DNA from: Ipomoea triloba
Lineage: Eukaryota > Streptophyta > Magnoliopsida > Solanales > Convolvulaceae
Length of the DNA: 64,000 nt
NCBI RefSeq assembly: GCF_003576645.1
Contig: NC_044929.1
Location: 4,866,753 to 4,930,752 of the forward strand
Direction: 5' to 3'
In this document: piece by piece, positions 13,246 to 25,954 of the stretch
How positions within the stretch are numbered: position 1 is the first letter of the stretch
Layout of the letters: each line of letters starts with the position of its first letter
Program-made: the position numbers and the translations under genes
The notes under the pieces: model-generated
The model's input: only the letters and a program-made list of their open reading frames with translations
What the model was told of the DNA's origin: nothing
The model's database searches: none

Positions 13246-14324
13246 AATTACCTAAAAAAAATGTAATTTTTCCATTAATTTAATAATAATAAATATAAAC
13301 TAACTATGATACTTTTTTTTTTTTTTTGAAAACACTATGATACTTATTATACGCCACAACATTATTAAATAAAATATTTGTGAATAAAACATTTTTGTAT
13401 TAATAAAGGATTTTCGAGACATGGGATTTGGTTTTGGGCATAGGTTGCTAGCCACCAAGCCAGAGTGGAACCAATAAGAGAAGGGCAGCGTCCACGTGCT
13501 TATCTGGTAACCACTAGTAATCATCAATACAAAGCAATTGTAATTTATTTTTAGGTTATGTTGTTGATCCATCTTTAATCTTTTATTGAAGTAATTAATT
13601 TAACTTGTGATTGGTGTTTATAGTTTTAGATATGGTTTTGTAGTAAAAATAAAAATCAAATCAGAATAAGTACACAAGACATATAGGTTGTGGATCATTT
13701 GATACGAGAGGTTGATATAACATATATACATGATAAGACATTTATGGATATTCATGTCCATTCGTGGTATAATAATACTTATTTTATTTATATAGTCGGA
13801 GTATTTATATGATTGATAATAAAGAGCTACTAGTATTAGATTTCATCTTAGAATAATGTTGAAATAATATTATGTTCCAACTATTAGTTTTTTTTTTTTT
13901 TTTTTTTTTGAATTCCAACTATTAGTTTGATTGGTCTTTCTATTATTTATTTATTTATTTTGGGTGACGAGAGAAATTCAATTCACAGTCACTATCCGAG
14001 AGTGAGTGTACATTATTGAATAAATTCTACTTTTTTATACTAACTTGTAAACCATACAAAAAAGATATACTGCTCTAAAAAAATATTTTATTATTAACTT
14101 ATTATTATTATGTGTGGGGTTTTACCTAGACGTTTTCGCATTAATACCCCAAACATTGACTTATTTATTTTCTGACTTATTCATTATTCTTTGTATAAGA
14201 AGAAAAATACACCATATATCATGCATTTAATACAAAGAAGACTATAGCCACTCAATAACATATGCATAATAGTTTCATGTCGGCCTATTTTGCATTAATT
14301 GGGCTCGCATTCTGAAAAGAACAC

Positions 14325-14325
<1 letters not shown>

Positions 14326-14384
<59 letters not shown>

Positions 14385-14847
14385 GGGTTCGGGTGAGAAG
14401 AAAGCCGGAAGTGAGAAGTGACTATCTCAATCCTAGATCAAAACAAAATTCGCCACCTACGAACTTCAACAATGTGCACTGGAAGAAGGAACGATGTGCA
14501 CTGTATGGCATAACAATGTGCACTGGAAGAAGGAACGATGTGCACTGTATGGCATAACAATGTGCACTGGAAGAAGGAACGATGTGCACTGTATGACATA
14601 ACAATGTGCACTAGAAGAAGGAATAACGTACACTGTATGGCATAACAATGTGCACTAGAAGAAGGAACAATGTGCATTGGAAGGCAAAAGAAAATTAACT
14701 TATACAAAATTACAATAATGCCGTTTTTTTTTAAATCTCCAATATGGACCTTTGATCTGGACTCAATCTACAGATATAATTTTATCCTATTTCACACCTA
14801 AGTCAATTGTTTCACATGATCCTTTATATATATATAGGATCTTCAAC

Positions 14848-14891
<44 letters not shown>
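14326..14891. repeat. Repeat block flanked on both sides by (TA)n
   Basis: A (TA)n tract of about 55 bp (14326-14382) and another of about 40 bp (14852-14891) bracket roughly 470 bp of unrelated sequence that contains a 44 bp minisatellite. This is the layout expected when an element inserts within a TA microsatellite. No terminal inverted repeats are obvious. Confidence 0.6.
14469..14680. repeat. 44 bp minisatellite built from two 22 bp half-units
   Basis: About 4.5 copies. Each 44 bp unit is itself a dimer: AACAATGTGCACTGGAAGAAGG followed by a related 22-mer ending ACTGTATGGCAT. The shared core is ATGTGCACT. Both strands stay open over the array, which produces repetitive but meaningless frames. 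Confidence 0.88.
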
Positions 14892-14893
<2 letters not shown>

Positions 14894-15439
14894 ATAACTA
14901 CATAACAAAACAATTGAACTTCAAATCTTTAATTCTCAAATAGTCAAATTTTCAACTCTTAAGGCTCAAGTAGTGATCCTCAACTAGCCAATTCTTCCTT
15001 AATAACTTGAAAAAATAATCTCCGTAATAATTTGAATAATAAAATTATAATTAAGATATAGACATCAAAAGCAATAAAATTAATCAAGTATATGTGGGCA
15101 TGTAACATGAAGGTAATTGCTTAGTTAGAACTTTCAATCCACCTATTCTCAAAGGGAATGTTTAAATTGTATGAATAATCATATGCTTTTTTACAATTAA
15201 TTAAGCCTGCAGCTTATAAGAATTAGAATTTCTGTTCCTATAATTCTTTGCCCTTTTACAATTAATAAAGCAGCTTACAATTAATCCTACAATGGATTAT
15301 GAATTTTCTAGCTATAATATACATTGCACATGTTTACATAATCACATATACATACATGTTCACAGAATCACAATTAATCCTAATTTTTAAGCACACTGCA
15401 ATGGATTCTACCGGCCACTGGAGTTGTTATTATGTTTTG

Positions 15440-15491
<52 letters not shown>

Positions 15492-15715
15492 ATAAATATA
15501 TATATTATATACGTAGTAATATTTAACGGGGATTCAGGGTCGAGGATCAGGGATCGAGGTCGGGGTTGGGACAGGGAATGCCCTCCACGTCTCCATCCCC
15601 GTCCCTGGTCGGGATTGAGAAATTCCCCATCCCCGTCCCCATTTCCCAAAAAAATCTGCAAATTTGTTCCATTCAGGCGGGAATCAATTTTTCCCGTCGG
15701 AACAGGTTAAATTAC
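15440..15715. repeat. (TA)n tract followed by a GC-rich GGGGATC/CCCCGTCCC repeat
   Basis: A (TA)n run (15440-15485) is followed at about 15526 by a sharp switch to GC-rich sequence made of short GGGGAT, GGTCGGGG and CCCCGTCCC words in opposite orientations. It resembles a dispersed low-complexity plant repeat. No gene is supported. Confidence 0.55.
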
Positions 15716-15949
15716 CATCCCTAATTGTGAGTAAATTGATCCTTTATCTATCTTTCCAATCAAATAGATTACATCACCTTTTCTCGACAATCAATTTTAG
15801 TCAAATATTCTATTATTAATTATTGTGTATAAGTTTTGACTGGTAATTTTCACATTAATGCACAAACATTGACTTATTTATTTTCCCTAACAACAAAAGT
15901 ACACCATATATCATGCATTAAATACCAAGACGACGATAGCCACTCAATA

Positions 15950-16318
15950 AAATAAACATTTGTATAATTGTATATTTGTGCGAAAACGATAAAATAGTTT
16001 CATGTTGGCTTATATTGCATTATATAAAATAGGGTGACACTTCATGAAAGAAAACATAGATAACTAATAATTTAATCAATAAAAATTATCCTTTCAAAAA
16101 GAATACGATAATGAATAAACATGTAAAATAAACATTTGTATAATTGCATATTTGTGCGAAAACGATAAAATAGTTTCATGTTGGCTTATATTGCATTAAA
16201 TAGGGTGACACTTCATGAAAGAAAACATAGATAACTAATAATAGAGTAATCTAATTTACGAATAATTAATCAATAAAAATTATCCTTTCAAAAAGAATAT
16301 TATAATGAATAAACATGT
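15950..16318. repeat. Tandem duplication with a 176 bp unit
   Basis: The segment beginning AAATAAACATTTGTATAATTG is repeated with an offset of 176 bp. The copies share CGAAAACGATAAAATAG, the phrase GGGTGACACTTCATG and a common end near GAATAAACATG. A more diverged relative of the preceding sequence lies at about 14140-14305, so the wider region has been duplicated more than once. Confidence 0.8.
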
Positions 16319-16738
16319 AAGTAGATAATGGTGATATATAGTCAAATAGATGATAGGGATTCTGTTTAATATTAAAAAAAATAATTTTTAAAAATTCTTG
16401 AATTTTCTAGAAAACTAGAAAATATTTTTAATTTTTAAATTGAAAATCAGTGCTAGTAAACATGGTTTTTATTTTATATTATCAAAATTTTTAATTTTTT
16501 TTTATAAGACTAGAAAAATTTTCTAGTTAGTAAACGGGGCTAAAGTCTTTCAATTACTCAGTTCTTTTCTTCTTTCTTGGACTCAATTCTATCTTAATGT
16601 GGAGGAAGGTCCAACCCTTTTCGGGCCAATAGGCTACAAATCAGACCTGGTATACTAAGCCCAATATAACCATACCACTTAGTACGTTAAAAGTCTTATA
16701 TGTTGGGCCTCTCTTTCACACACCTTCTTGCCATTTAA

Positions 16739-17038
16739 GGGTGTGTTTGGTTGGTGAGTTTAGGCATAAGGAATGTGTATGAAAGTGATTGTTTGTGTTT
16801 GGTTGATAGGTTTTGTGAATGCTACTATGGGTTTGGAATACCCCATTAATGACAAAACCCATACCCTTATTACATATGGGTTTCATCTCCCTTCCTCCTT
16901 TCTTCCTCACTATTAATAATCATTCTCATTCCACCCAATTACCAAACATGTTAAATACTTTCACCAAAATCCATTACCATTACCAAGTATTTGATACCCA
17001 TTTCGATTCCGATTCCCATGTGCGAACCAAACGCACCC
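16739..17038. mobile_element. Tourist-like MITE with TAA target duplication
   Basis: A 300 bp element with terminal inverted repeats GGGTGTGTTTGGTT and AACCAAACGCACCC, flanked on both sides by TAA (16736-16738 and 17039-17041). This is the structure of a PIF/Harbinger-derived MITE. It holds no intact transposase. Confidence 0.85.
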
Positions 17039-17369
17039 TAACTCTTCTTTGTGCAGTAATGGTGTCATTCTTTTTAGGACTTGGAAGGTGTTACTGCAGT
17101 CTGCTGGTTGTACATTAGTTTACACTTTATTTTACAAGAAAACTCGTAACCGCTACCAAAAAATACATACTAAGTGAAATCTGTCATCGAGTCCCGAAAA
17201 TAATGAGTAATGACGGTAAGATTAGAGTGGTAGTTGGATCAACAAATAACATTAAAATTTATGTAGGTTTGAGTAAATAACACTAACGTGCAATAGAGAT
17301 CTCAATTCCGTGTGTTCGGATGATATGAGATTGATAAATGATTGAATTTTCATAAGTCCATTAGTCTAA

Positions 17370-17675
17370 GGCCCTGTTTGGTAAATAATTAGCTTATCTT
17401 ATTTGACACCATTAATTGTTTAACTTGGTTAAAAAATTCATTGGAGTGTTTGGTTAATAAGCTTTTTGTAATTCTAAAATACTAAAATTCAAAAGGCTAC
17501 TCAAATCAATTTTTTCAATTAGCTTTTTGAGAAAAGAAATTATACCAAACAGCTATCAACTAAAAGCTAATTTACCAAACACCTTTCTACAATTAGCTAA
17601 TGTTATTAAATAATCATACATTCTAACCCAATCATCTAACAGTTATCAGCTAACAACCATTTACCAAACCGTGCT
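17370..17675. mobile_element. MITE with GGCCCTGTTTGGTAAAT-type ends, copy 2
   Basis: A 306 bp element. The left end is GGCCCTGTTTGGTAAAT, the right end is its imperfect inverted complement, and TAA flanks both sides. Same family as 8574-8851; internal phrases such as AAAGCTAATT and TTTTGAGAAAAG are shared. Confidence 0.75.
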
Positions 17676-20600
17676 TAAGTGTTTTTCCCATATAAGTAGA
17701 GGGGAGCATCATTTCGGTTATCCTTACTTGAATATGCCATTAATTATTGCTTCATTATACTTTTACTTCTAGGTTATTATTGAACAATTATTTCAACTCT
17801 TTATTTTAAAAATGTTTTGAGTACTGAATTACAAATTTATTGAATGAAACAATATTTATTGAACATCATAATATAGTAAGGACACTTTTTAATATAAACA
17901 CACAAAATTTAAAAATTAATTAATTCATTAATGAAAAAATATATAAAATAGGCCTTATGTTGACGCGCTCAAATATTCTCACAGTTGTGTTACCCAATGC
18001 GTCTAAAAACCTCTAGACAGATTTCAATCACTCCAAACTCCTTGTTTAACAATATGGAGTTATTCCTTTGAAAGCTAAGGATGATCAAGTGAGTGAAATA
18101 TAATTATTGTATATTAATGTTACGAGTTTAATTTTTGTCATCACCTTCTTGTTCGAGTCTGTCATACAAAATCTTCAAATTACAAGATCTTACACATGAG
18201 CAGAATTTATTTCATACACATATTCAAATATTTGTTACGATTTTTTCTAGAATATACAATTATATTGTTCATGGATGAGACCAGGTCCACCCATGTGTTT
18301 TTTTAGTAAAAGTTGTTAAACCACTTGCTCATTAGTCATTTCCAATTCAATGCCTATATGGTTGGAGGCCAATTGGCCAAATAGCAACTCACAACATGCA
18401 TTTGCAATTAAGAAGAAATTGATTGAAACAAACAAAAATAAAATACGGAGTAAGACAGAACAAAAACAGACAACTTTTAAAAATTTAGACAAAACATATT
18501 AACATAGTTTTCCAACTAAATGTGTTTCATTTAGATTTTTTAATTTGTTTTACTTTTATTTTCATATATATATATATATATATGGGACGGAAAGTGTAAT
18601 TTTCCCTAAAATTGATATGACCCATTTTTCCTTTACCTTTCAACAACTATCAACTGTTGATCTACACAAGTAGATGGATCAAATTAGTCCTAACTTTTTA
18701 CCTTGGAGCTTATTGTCAAATTAGTTGAGCCCGTTGCATAGAGCCTTCCTAGTACAGTTTCCTCATCATCCAAAAACATGCTATTTAAATCACAATTTTT
18801 ATCAACTATTTTATCTAATGATGTGATATGCAACAATTTTTTTTATATTTAATTTGTTAACTATTTATATATTGAATGAATTGTGTACACAAAGTCATCA
18901 GATGATAATAAACGTTAGTTCAAATAATAGAATTTAAAAAAAAATCATTATACTTGAGTATGATTATATCTCATTTTGTCAAAAAGTAAAGGCCAAGACA
19001 AAAACAAATCTAAATAATAATATATTGATAACAAATTAGAGTACAACATCTTAGAAAATCCAAATTCTCATACTAAAATATTTTTAAGAATTATTTGTTT
19101 TTTTTTTTCAAATTTGTAATAAATTCCCTCGTGGCTTCGTTATCTTCATCTCTAGTTTAGTAGTTTTCACTTGTCGGGAACCAATGCCACAAGGCTGTCA
19201 TCCACATCTCAATTTCCTACTCACTAATTTTATACCATAATCAATAATTATTATTAAGGACCCAACATAAATTTCCTACCTACTCTTTTTAAAATCAAAT
19301 AATTGTGCTATCAAGTATAAGTCTAAAAGGTTAAGTCCACATTTGGTTGACAGATATTCACTCGTTATATGACACTAATTTAATTAAAATACATGTATAA
19401 GAAATTAAAATAAAATTATACATTCATGATCAATTATATCTTTTGATGCATGAGTAAGCGTTTAATTTTGACATATATTTAATAGATTTGTTTGTTACAA
19501 AGTTGTAAAAAACAAAAAGAAAATGTACGACAAATTTGTATGAAACTGTTTTACATTTGGATTTCGAATATATAATACTTTTGTTAATGAAAAGGTAATA
19601 TTTTATATGAGTCATCAAGCATTACGTTTTCATTGAAAAGTATTAGTTATTTCATTTTTAAAAAAAATATTACAGTTTTTAGTGAAAATATAATAGTTGT
19701 AGACTTATAGAAAAATACTATATTTTCGTTAAAAAATAATATCGGTCTCATGTAAGATGTTTTACACGAGATCAACTGCAACTCTTTATAGACAATTTGG
19801 CACTTGACACAACGTCTCGATCAATTATGTGTCACACTGTTAGTTCCTTGAGTAGTTAAATTATTAGTATGGTAGTGAAATTGATCCTCAAAATGATGAA
19901 AGTATTAATTTTGACAGTTAAAGACACACAAACACACACACATAATGCGTATGAGTATGTCATATAGAAATAGACAATAGTAGAGTATAATGTAAAGTAT
20001 AGAATGGGTTTGGGCGATAGCAAATTGTCCTGTTCCTTCTATAGCCTACTTTCCTTGACTCACCGGAAAATGATGTCATTTAATTTTCTATTATCCCCTT
20101 TCAACACAAACACATGGATGACAAAGATGGTTAACTAATGACCTTGTTATTATTATTATAGGCAAGAGTTGTCCAGCAACTTGTGTTAAATTGATATTTT
20201 TGTAATTTTTCTTTAATAGAAAATTGGTCATAGGATTGAATCTGCTTGGTGAATAGATACTACAATGTAATAGAGTCGATAGTACTCAAAAAAAAAAAAA
20301 GAAGAAGAAGAAGAAGAAGAAGCCAAGGGTCAATAATAAATTTGTCAAGTAAAATAAAAATGTACTCCGTAATATAAATCATTATTCTTTTAAAAAAGAA
20401 TAAATATTAAATTGTATAGTTGGGGGTTTTTTTTTTTTTTTTGGTTTATTTCTCCTTTTGGTTTCATGATTATTAAACTATTTTTCACATTTAACCCATA
20501 AGTATTATTTTTGTCACATTTGGTCCTTTTGATCAAATTAAATACCGGAGTAACTTATAAAAATAATTGGAATGCATAATATTTTTATTTTAGAACTATA

Positions 20601-20913
20601 CATTTTTTTCAAAAGTATTAAGACATTCAAGCTGGTACGATTTTAGATTGAAAAGGTAACACATCACGATTTTTTATTTTATTTTATTTTTTTTACATAA
20701 TATTTAGCGGGAATTACTAAATTTGGTAAAAACAATACTTTTGAATCAAATATGGTAGTGACCTAATACTTGTGAACAAAAAGTTGAAATAAGTTACATA
20801 TATTTTTTATATTGTACATGTCACAAGTTAATAATTGATTTGTTCAAATTGAATAAAAATAAAACAATTAATATTATTAATAAATGGGTTAAACTGAATA
20901 AATATTTATTAAC

Positions 20914-20931
20914 TATATATATATATAGAGA

Positions 20932-20962
<31 letters not shown>

Positions 20963-21495
20963 TTAGAATGAGTAGGCATTGAATGAGAAGAAAAGTTGGA
21001 CTCTCTCCTTATCTTTTTAGTACTTTGGTTTCACGGACTAATTTACCTTTATGACTAAATAAGGGTAGTTAAGGATTCATAATTTCTAATCATTTTTTCA
21101 AAAGGGTCACATTTGTGTGAGACCGTCTCACGGATCCTTATTTATGAGACGAGTGGGGTCAGATTGAATCAACATGTAAATGTCATACTTATATGCGCAA
21201 ATGTCATACTTATATGCTTAAATGTAATACTAATCAGGAATAAAAATTTTGTCATTTATAAGGAAAAATGTAATACTTTTGAAGAAAAATGTATAGTAAT
21301 AATTTTACATTTTAAAGTGTTATATTTTCCATCAAAAGTATTACATTTTCCATAATAAGTAATGTTCCCCCTACTTATAAGGAAAAATATAATACTTTTG
21401 AAGAAAAATGTAATACTTTTAAATCGAAATGTAAAAGTATTACATTTTTCCTTAAAAAGTATTACATTTACCATTATAAGTAACAAAAAATTTAT
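20914..21495. repeat. (TA)n(GA)n-anchored repeat with AAATGTAATACTT arrays
   Basis: A short (TA)n then (GA)n tract opens the block. After a non-repetitive 150 bp it has GTGAGACCGTCTCAC, a perfect short palindrome at about 21117-21131. From about 21175 come roughly a dozen copies of AAATGT(A/C)ATACTT in both orientations, which could fold into long imperfect hairpins. No coding potential. The general build (dinucleotide tract plus short-motif array) recalls the blocks at 2.2, 14.3 and 59.4 kb. Confidence 0.6.
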
Positions 21496-21889
21496 TTCTG
21501 ATTAGGGGTTAAGACTTTTAGGTGGTTGGAAAATGGAATAAAAAAAAAAAGAATCTTTGAATGGGTAGTTGTTTATTTGAATGAATGAATGAATGAAAAA
21601 TTGAACATGTGGGCTTCCTTTGTGCAATCCTTTTATGGGGTTTCTTTGAATTTCTGAAATTCTGTCATCAAGACTCAATTTTTATCTTTTTTTTTTTTGA
21701 ATACTACTAACTCTATTACTCAATTTTTATCTAGTGTTTAGGTTTTCCATGGAGCCAATTCTATAAGGGTGTGTTTGAATTTGTGAGGAGGACTCTAGGT
21801 GTGTTTCGTCTCTTATGGGGTTTCCTGGAACAATCCTCACATGAGTGTGATTGGTTCTGGGGGAGTTTAGTTTTCTCTAGGAATTGAAT

Positions 21890-24800
21890 ATGCTTGGGGA
21901 TGAAGATAATGATAAAGATGTGTTATCCGTCGGCGGGAATCGGAGAACATATGCACGGTCTGCTTCCTGGACTAACCGGTCGCCTAGGAAATCGAATTTT
22001 GCAAAAAAAAAAAATGGAATAGTAAGGATAGAGCATGTTTGCCTCCCCTTCAACCACTTTCAATCAGCAGGCCAAAGGCTAAGGAGTGGCCTAGTGTTGG
22101 GTCAGAGGATCTAGGTGTGTGGCCGAAGTACCCGCCTATTCCCGGGGCACATCTTGGGCCAATTACCATCCAGGAGACTTCGACGCCCGAGCAGCCTCCT
22201 AAGAAATTTCACTTCAAGCGAGACAAGCTTGCTTTCTTTAATAAGGAATGCTCGAAGATTGTGGATCATATATACTTAGGGAGCGAGACCATTGCCAAGG
22301 ATCGTGAGATTCTTCGTCATAATGGGATCACTCATGTTCTGAATTGCGTTCGGTTTATTTCAGAATACTTTTAGGGTGATCTGGTGTACAAGACACTCTG
22401 GCTACAGGACAGCCCGTCTGAGGACATCACTAGCATTTCTATGATGTTTTCGATTACTTTGAAGATGTTTGAGAACCAGGTGGACGAGTCTTTGTTCATT
22501 ATTGTCAGGGGGTGTCCAGATCAACCTCTTTGGTTATAGCGTATCTGATGTGGAAGAAGGAGTAGAGCTTCGAAGATGCTTTTTAGGATGTGAAAGCAAC
22601 AAGAGGGGTGACAAACCTGGATATGGGTTTTGCGTGCCAACTTTTGTAGTGTCAAAAGCGGGTTCATGCTCTACCTATAAGCTTGACTTCTATTTGAGGA
22701 TGTATAGGATTGTGTCCCACTCTCCATATGATCTCCTCTATCTTGTTCCAAAAATGTTGGGCGAACCAGGAGTTAAAGCACTTGATTCTCGCGGAGCGTT
22801 CCTTGATCATGTTCCCTCGACTATTTATGTGTGGATAGGAAAACACTGTGTTTCAGTAATGTTAGACAATGCAAGGGCATTTGCTAATCAGGTTGTCCGA
22901 TCTGAAAACGCTCAGGGTTCAGTTCGAATCCTCAAAGAAGGCGAAGAGCCATATGAGTTTTGGGAGGTTCTTGGCAATGAAAAGTTCTTTGTTGATAAAG
23001 CGGAGATTAAAAAAATGAGGGAATTGTGTCTGCTAGGAATTATATGAAGGCTTCTAGCATCACTTCAAGTGTTGGTTTAAGGAAGGTGAGTGAATATGAT
23101 TTAGATTTTGAAATTTTCCACAAGGTTGTTGCAGATAGGGTTGTACCGCCATTTCCATTATCGGGGACCGGATTTGAGACTTGTGTTCCTGCTAGGGCAA
23201 ATGGCTGGAATAGATTGAGGCAGAAGTTTGCGAGTGGCGTTTTGAAAGAATTCATCTTGTCATCTAAAATGAGCAGTAACGATTTGAAAACAAGTCAGGG
23301 ACTCGGTATGATAAACGCCTCTTTAGAAATTTCTCCCGTTGAGCCTTTATCTCCTTCAAGTCCTCAGTGTGAGTTACCAGACTCATTTTCTTCTTATGCT
23401 ACCAGCAGTCCTAGTTGGCTGAAGGATCCTTGTAAAGGTACCGAGTGTGTAACTCCCGAGCCTTTACTATCACGTACACCTTCGTTCAGTTCGTTAGATT
23501 CTCTTTCTTGTTTTCACCCCAGTAAACCAAAGTCCAGCTCCACATCCCCGTCACTCTTACCGTCAACCTCGGACTACTCTAGTTCCTTCACTTTCTCTCC
23601 CACTTCTTCTAACTGGTCTGACTTGTCATACCTATCTGCACAGCCTTCACCCTCTGGATTGGAATCCAAATATCCATATGTGTTGAATGGATCCTTAAAA
23701 GAAGACCGGTGTTTACTTTGTAAAGGAACTTTGACACAAATCAAAGAATCATTCCCAACCACTCATATGGCTAGAGTAACAAACACTTGTTCATCGTGTC
23801 GAGGGGCTTCCCCTTCCCCCTCAATAGCGGAGCGTAGAGGAAGTCATCCTCCACCGCGCATGATGTTGACTTCTATCGATGAGACTCCTCAACTACCTTC
23901 CAATTTGGTAAGATCGTGGTCATTTTCTCGACCCGATGTAGAAGATGTTATAATGAGGGGTGTTGAGTGCAACAATTTCAAAGATGGTTCTGTTGAGTTG
24001 AGTAGCGAGGAGGCAATGGTAGACTCTGACACGTTGGTAACTTACAGTGAATTCCATGGCAGAGTTCAAGATTCAAACGAGGGCGAGACTGTGTATGCTG
24101 CCCCGGATGCCAATCACATAGTTCAAACAACTAATGTTGCCCTTTATGAGTGGCCTTCGATGCATAAATTTGAGTTGCCTTGTGAGCCTCTTGATTCAAG
24201 GGCTATCTATCTCATATTTGTTCTTGATGTGAGTATCGACTCCAAAAACAACAATTTTTTGTATGTTTAGATAGGGCGTGACGTGCCATGGAGTCAAAGA
24301 AACTGTCAGTTGATCAACAATGATAGCATGTGGGAGGATGGTCATATCTAGTGGAAAGCAGTTGGACACAATTTTCTTCTTGAAAAGCATCTGGTTAGAT
24401 ATGTTGTATAGGTACTTTTCCCTCATATTCTTATGTACTTTGTCTTCCAGCCATTGATTCTAAAGATAGGTTAAACATTAAAATAAGTAACAGTTTGTTT
24501 GTTCATATTGAGATTATTTTCTTCTTTATACCATTTGTAAGAGGCATTTTCTCTGGATATTTATTTTCGCCTACTAGGTCTTCCAAATTTATATCTATTC
24601 TTGAATGTTAATATGTGCATATGGGGTAGGTATGACTTTTTCAAAGTAACAACACATATTAATGGTATCTTTTAACTTAGAAAAAGTGGTCAAATAGGCA
24701 ACTAAAAAAGAGTTCAATTAAACCAGTAAAGAAAGTATTTCTACATCACGTGCCAACAACTGCATGACCTTGGAACAACCAGTTATATGGAAAAAATAGA

Positions 24801-25179
24801 TGGCTTTTGAATGTTGAGTGGTTTAATTGAACTTTTTTTTGGTTCAGTGGCCTATTTGGCCCTTTATCCTTTAACTTATACTCCGTAAGTAGAAGACTAA
24901 AAGAATGGACAGTGGGCGTGGTTAAAAGCATTTTCTGAAACTTGTTCATAGGCTTTATGATCTCTTCCAAGATTTGAGAATGTGATAACTATGTATTTTT
25001 CGCATTGTTGTTGCATACCAACATTTCATTTCTTTTGTATTTTCTAGTTTTAGCGAGCCAAATAATCAAAGCTAACTTCCAATACTTACTGAATTGCATT
25101 GCGGATAGTGAATCAAGGCAAAGAACCCGATCATCTCCTTAAAAACCTACCTACCTTGCCTCTCTCGAGAACGCATTGA
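21890..25179 (+). pseudogene. MKP1-type dual-specificity phosphatase, unit 1 copy (pseudogene)
   Basis: This copy keeps its own N-terminus (MLGDEDNDKD, then the family's RSASW motif), the phosphatase region, the gelsolin-like region and the serine-rich tail, so it was once full length. It is broken many times compared with the copy at 41377-44616. Lesions are a frame change at a 12-A run (22003-22014), a stop at 22372-22374, a 1 bp loss near 22436, CGA to TGA at 22470-22472, CAG to TAG at 22563-22565, a frameshift near 23008, TGG to TAG at 24268-24270, and CAG to TAG at 24349-24351 and 24409-24411. The acceptor before the last exon is GG where the other copy has AG (25103). The catalytic cysteine codon TGT reads TAT (Tyr) at 22500-22502. 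Most changes look like C-to-T or G-to-A decay. It cannot encode an active phosphatase. Confidence 0.93.
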
Positions 25180-25620
25180 ATGTTGCATTAATTAGGTGAG
25201 AGGTATTGTAATCTCAGGTTTTTCAGCCGTTGTGCATCACCTTGGGGCAAGCATCTTAGCAAATGGCGATGACACGAAACAGCTAATGGCATCTTAGGTA
25301 TATGTTCTTGACTTTCTGTCAGTGTGATGTGTGGAAGGAAATGATGGATCTTTCGTTCGAGGAGATACATGTATGTTACATGTACAGAGAAGAAGAAGAA
25401 ACTGATGTTGTCTTAGGAATTACAAGTAAATAATCTTTTCACTAATAAGCCTCCACCAACTTCTCTTAAAATTATTTTATGTTTGCCAACAGATACAGAT
25501 ACATTCAGTCTACTCTACCTATCTACCTCTGTTCCTTTCCATTTTCACTCAAGCTTTGTTTCTCTGCTACAGATACAGATATAATATAGCAGTAGTCTCC
25601 TAGACTTTGGTTATTCTGTG

Positions 25621-25951
25621 TGTTGTGGGCCCGGAAGCTTGAGAACGCGTCACTAAGCGTTGAACGGGACTTGAGGGACAAGCCGAGGGAACGGGGGTGG
25701 GTGTTGTTTCTCCCAACTGTCATCAGACAAATTCCAATTCAAATTCCAAAATTGATGTCCTAAACTCAAGCATTCAGCCCCCTTAAATACTAAGGTGGCA
25801 ACAGTAATAAACAGACATTAGCACAAGAAAGGAAAAAAAAAAAAAACCTTAACAGCTAAAAATTTTAAAAAAAAGAAATGAATTAGTATAAATTCTTCAT
25901 GTAGCAGGTGGTTTGTTGCGTCTATGATATGTTCATACAATGAATGCATCA
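25621..25951 (-). repeat. 3' LTR of the gypsy element
   Basis: 331 bp. Shares with the LTR at 31973-32304 the phrases GTGAACGGGACTTGAGGGAC (here with one change), AAATTGATGTCCTAAAC and GGTGGTTTGTTGCGTCTATG. The two LTRs differ by several indels and point changes, so the insertion is not recent. Confidence 0.82.
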
Positions 25952-25954
25952 TCA

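Larger units (their letters stand above)
13246..20913. other. Gene-free, repeat-rich intergenic DNA
   Basis: I find no gene on either strand. Contents I can name are listed separately: a (TA)n-flanked element with a minisatellite (14326-14891), a GC-rich repeat next to (TA)n (15440-15715), a 176 bp local duplication (15950-16318) and two MITEs (16739-17038, 17370-17675). Further (TA)n sits at about 18565-18584 and a GAA run near 20300. The rest is AT-rich with only short non-coding open frames. Confidence 0.65.
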
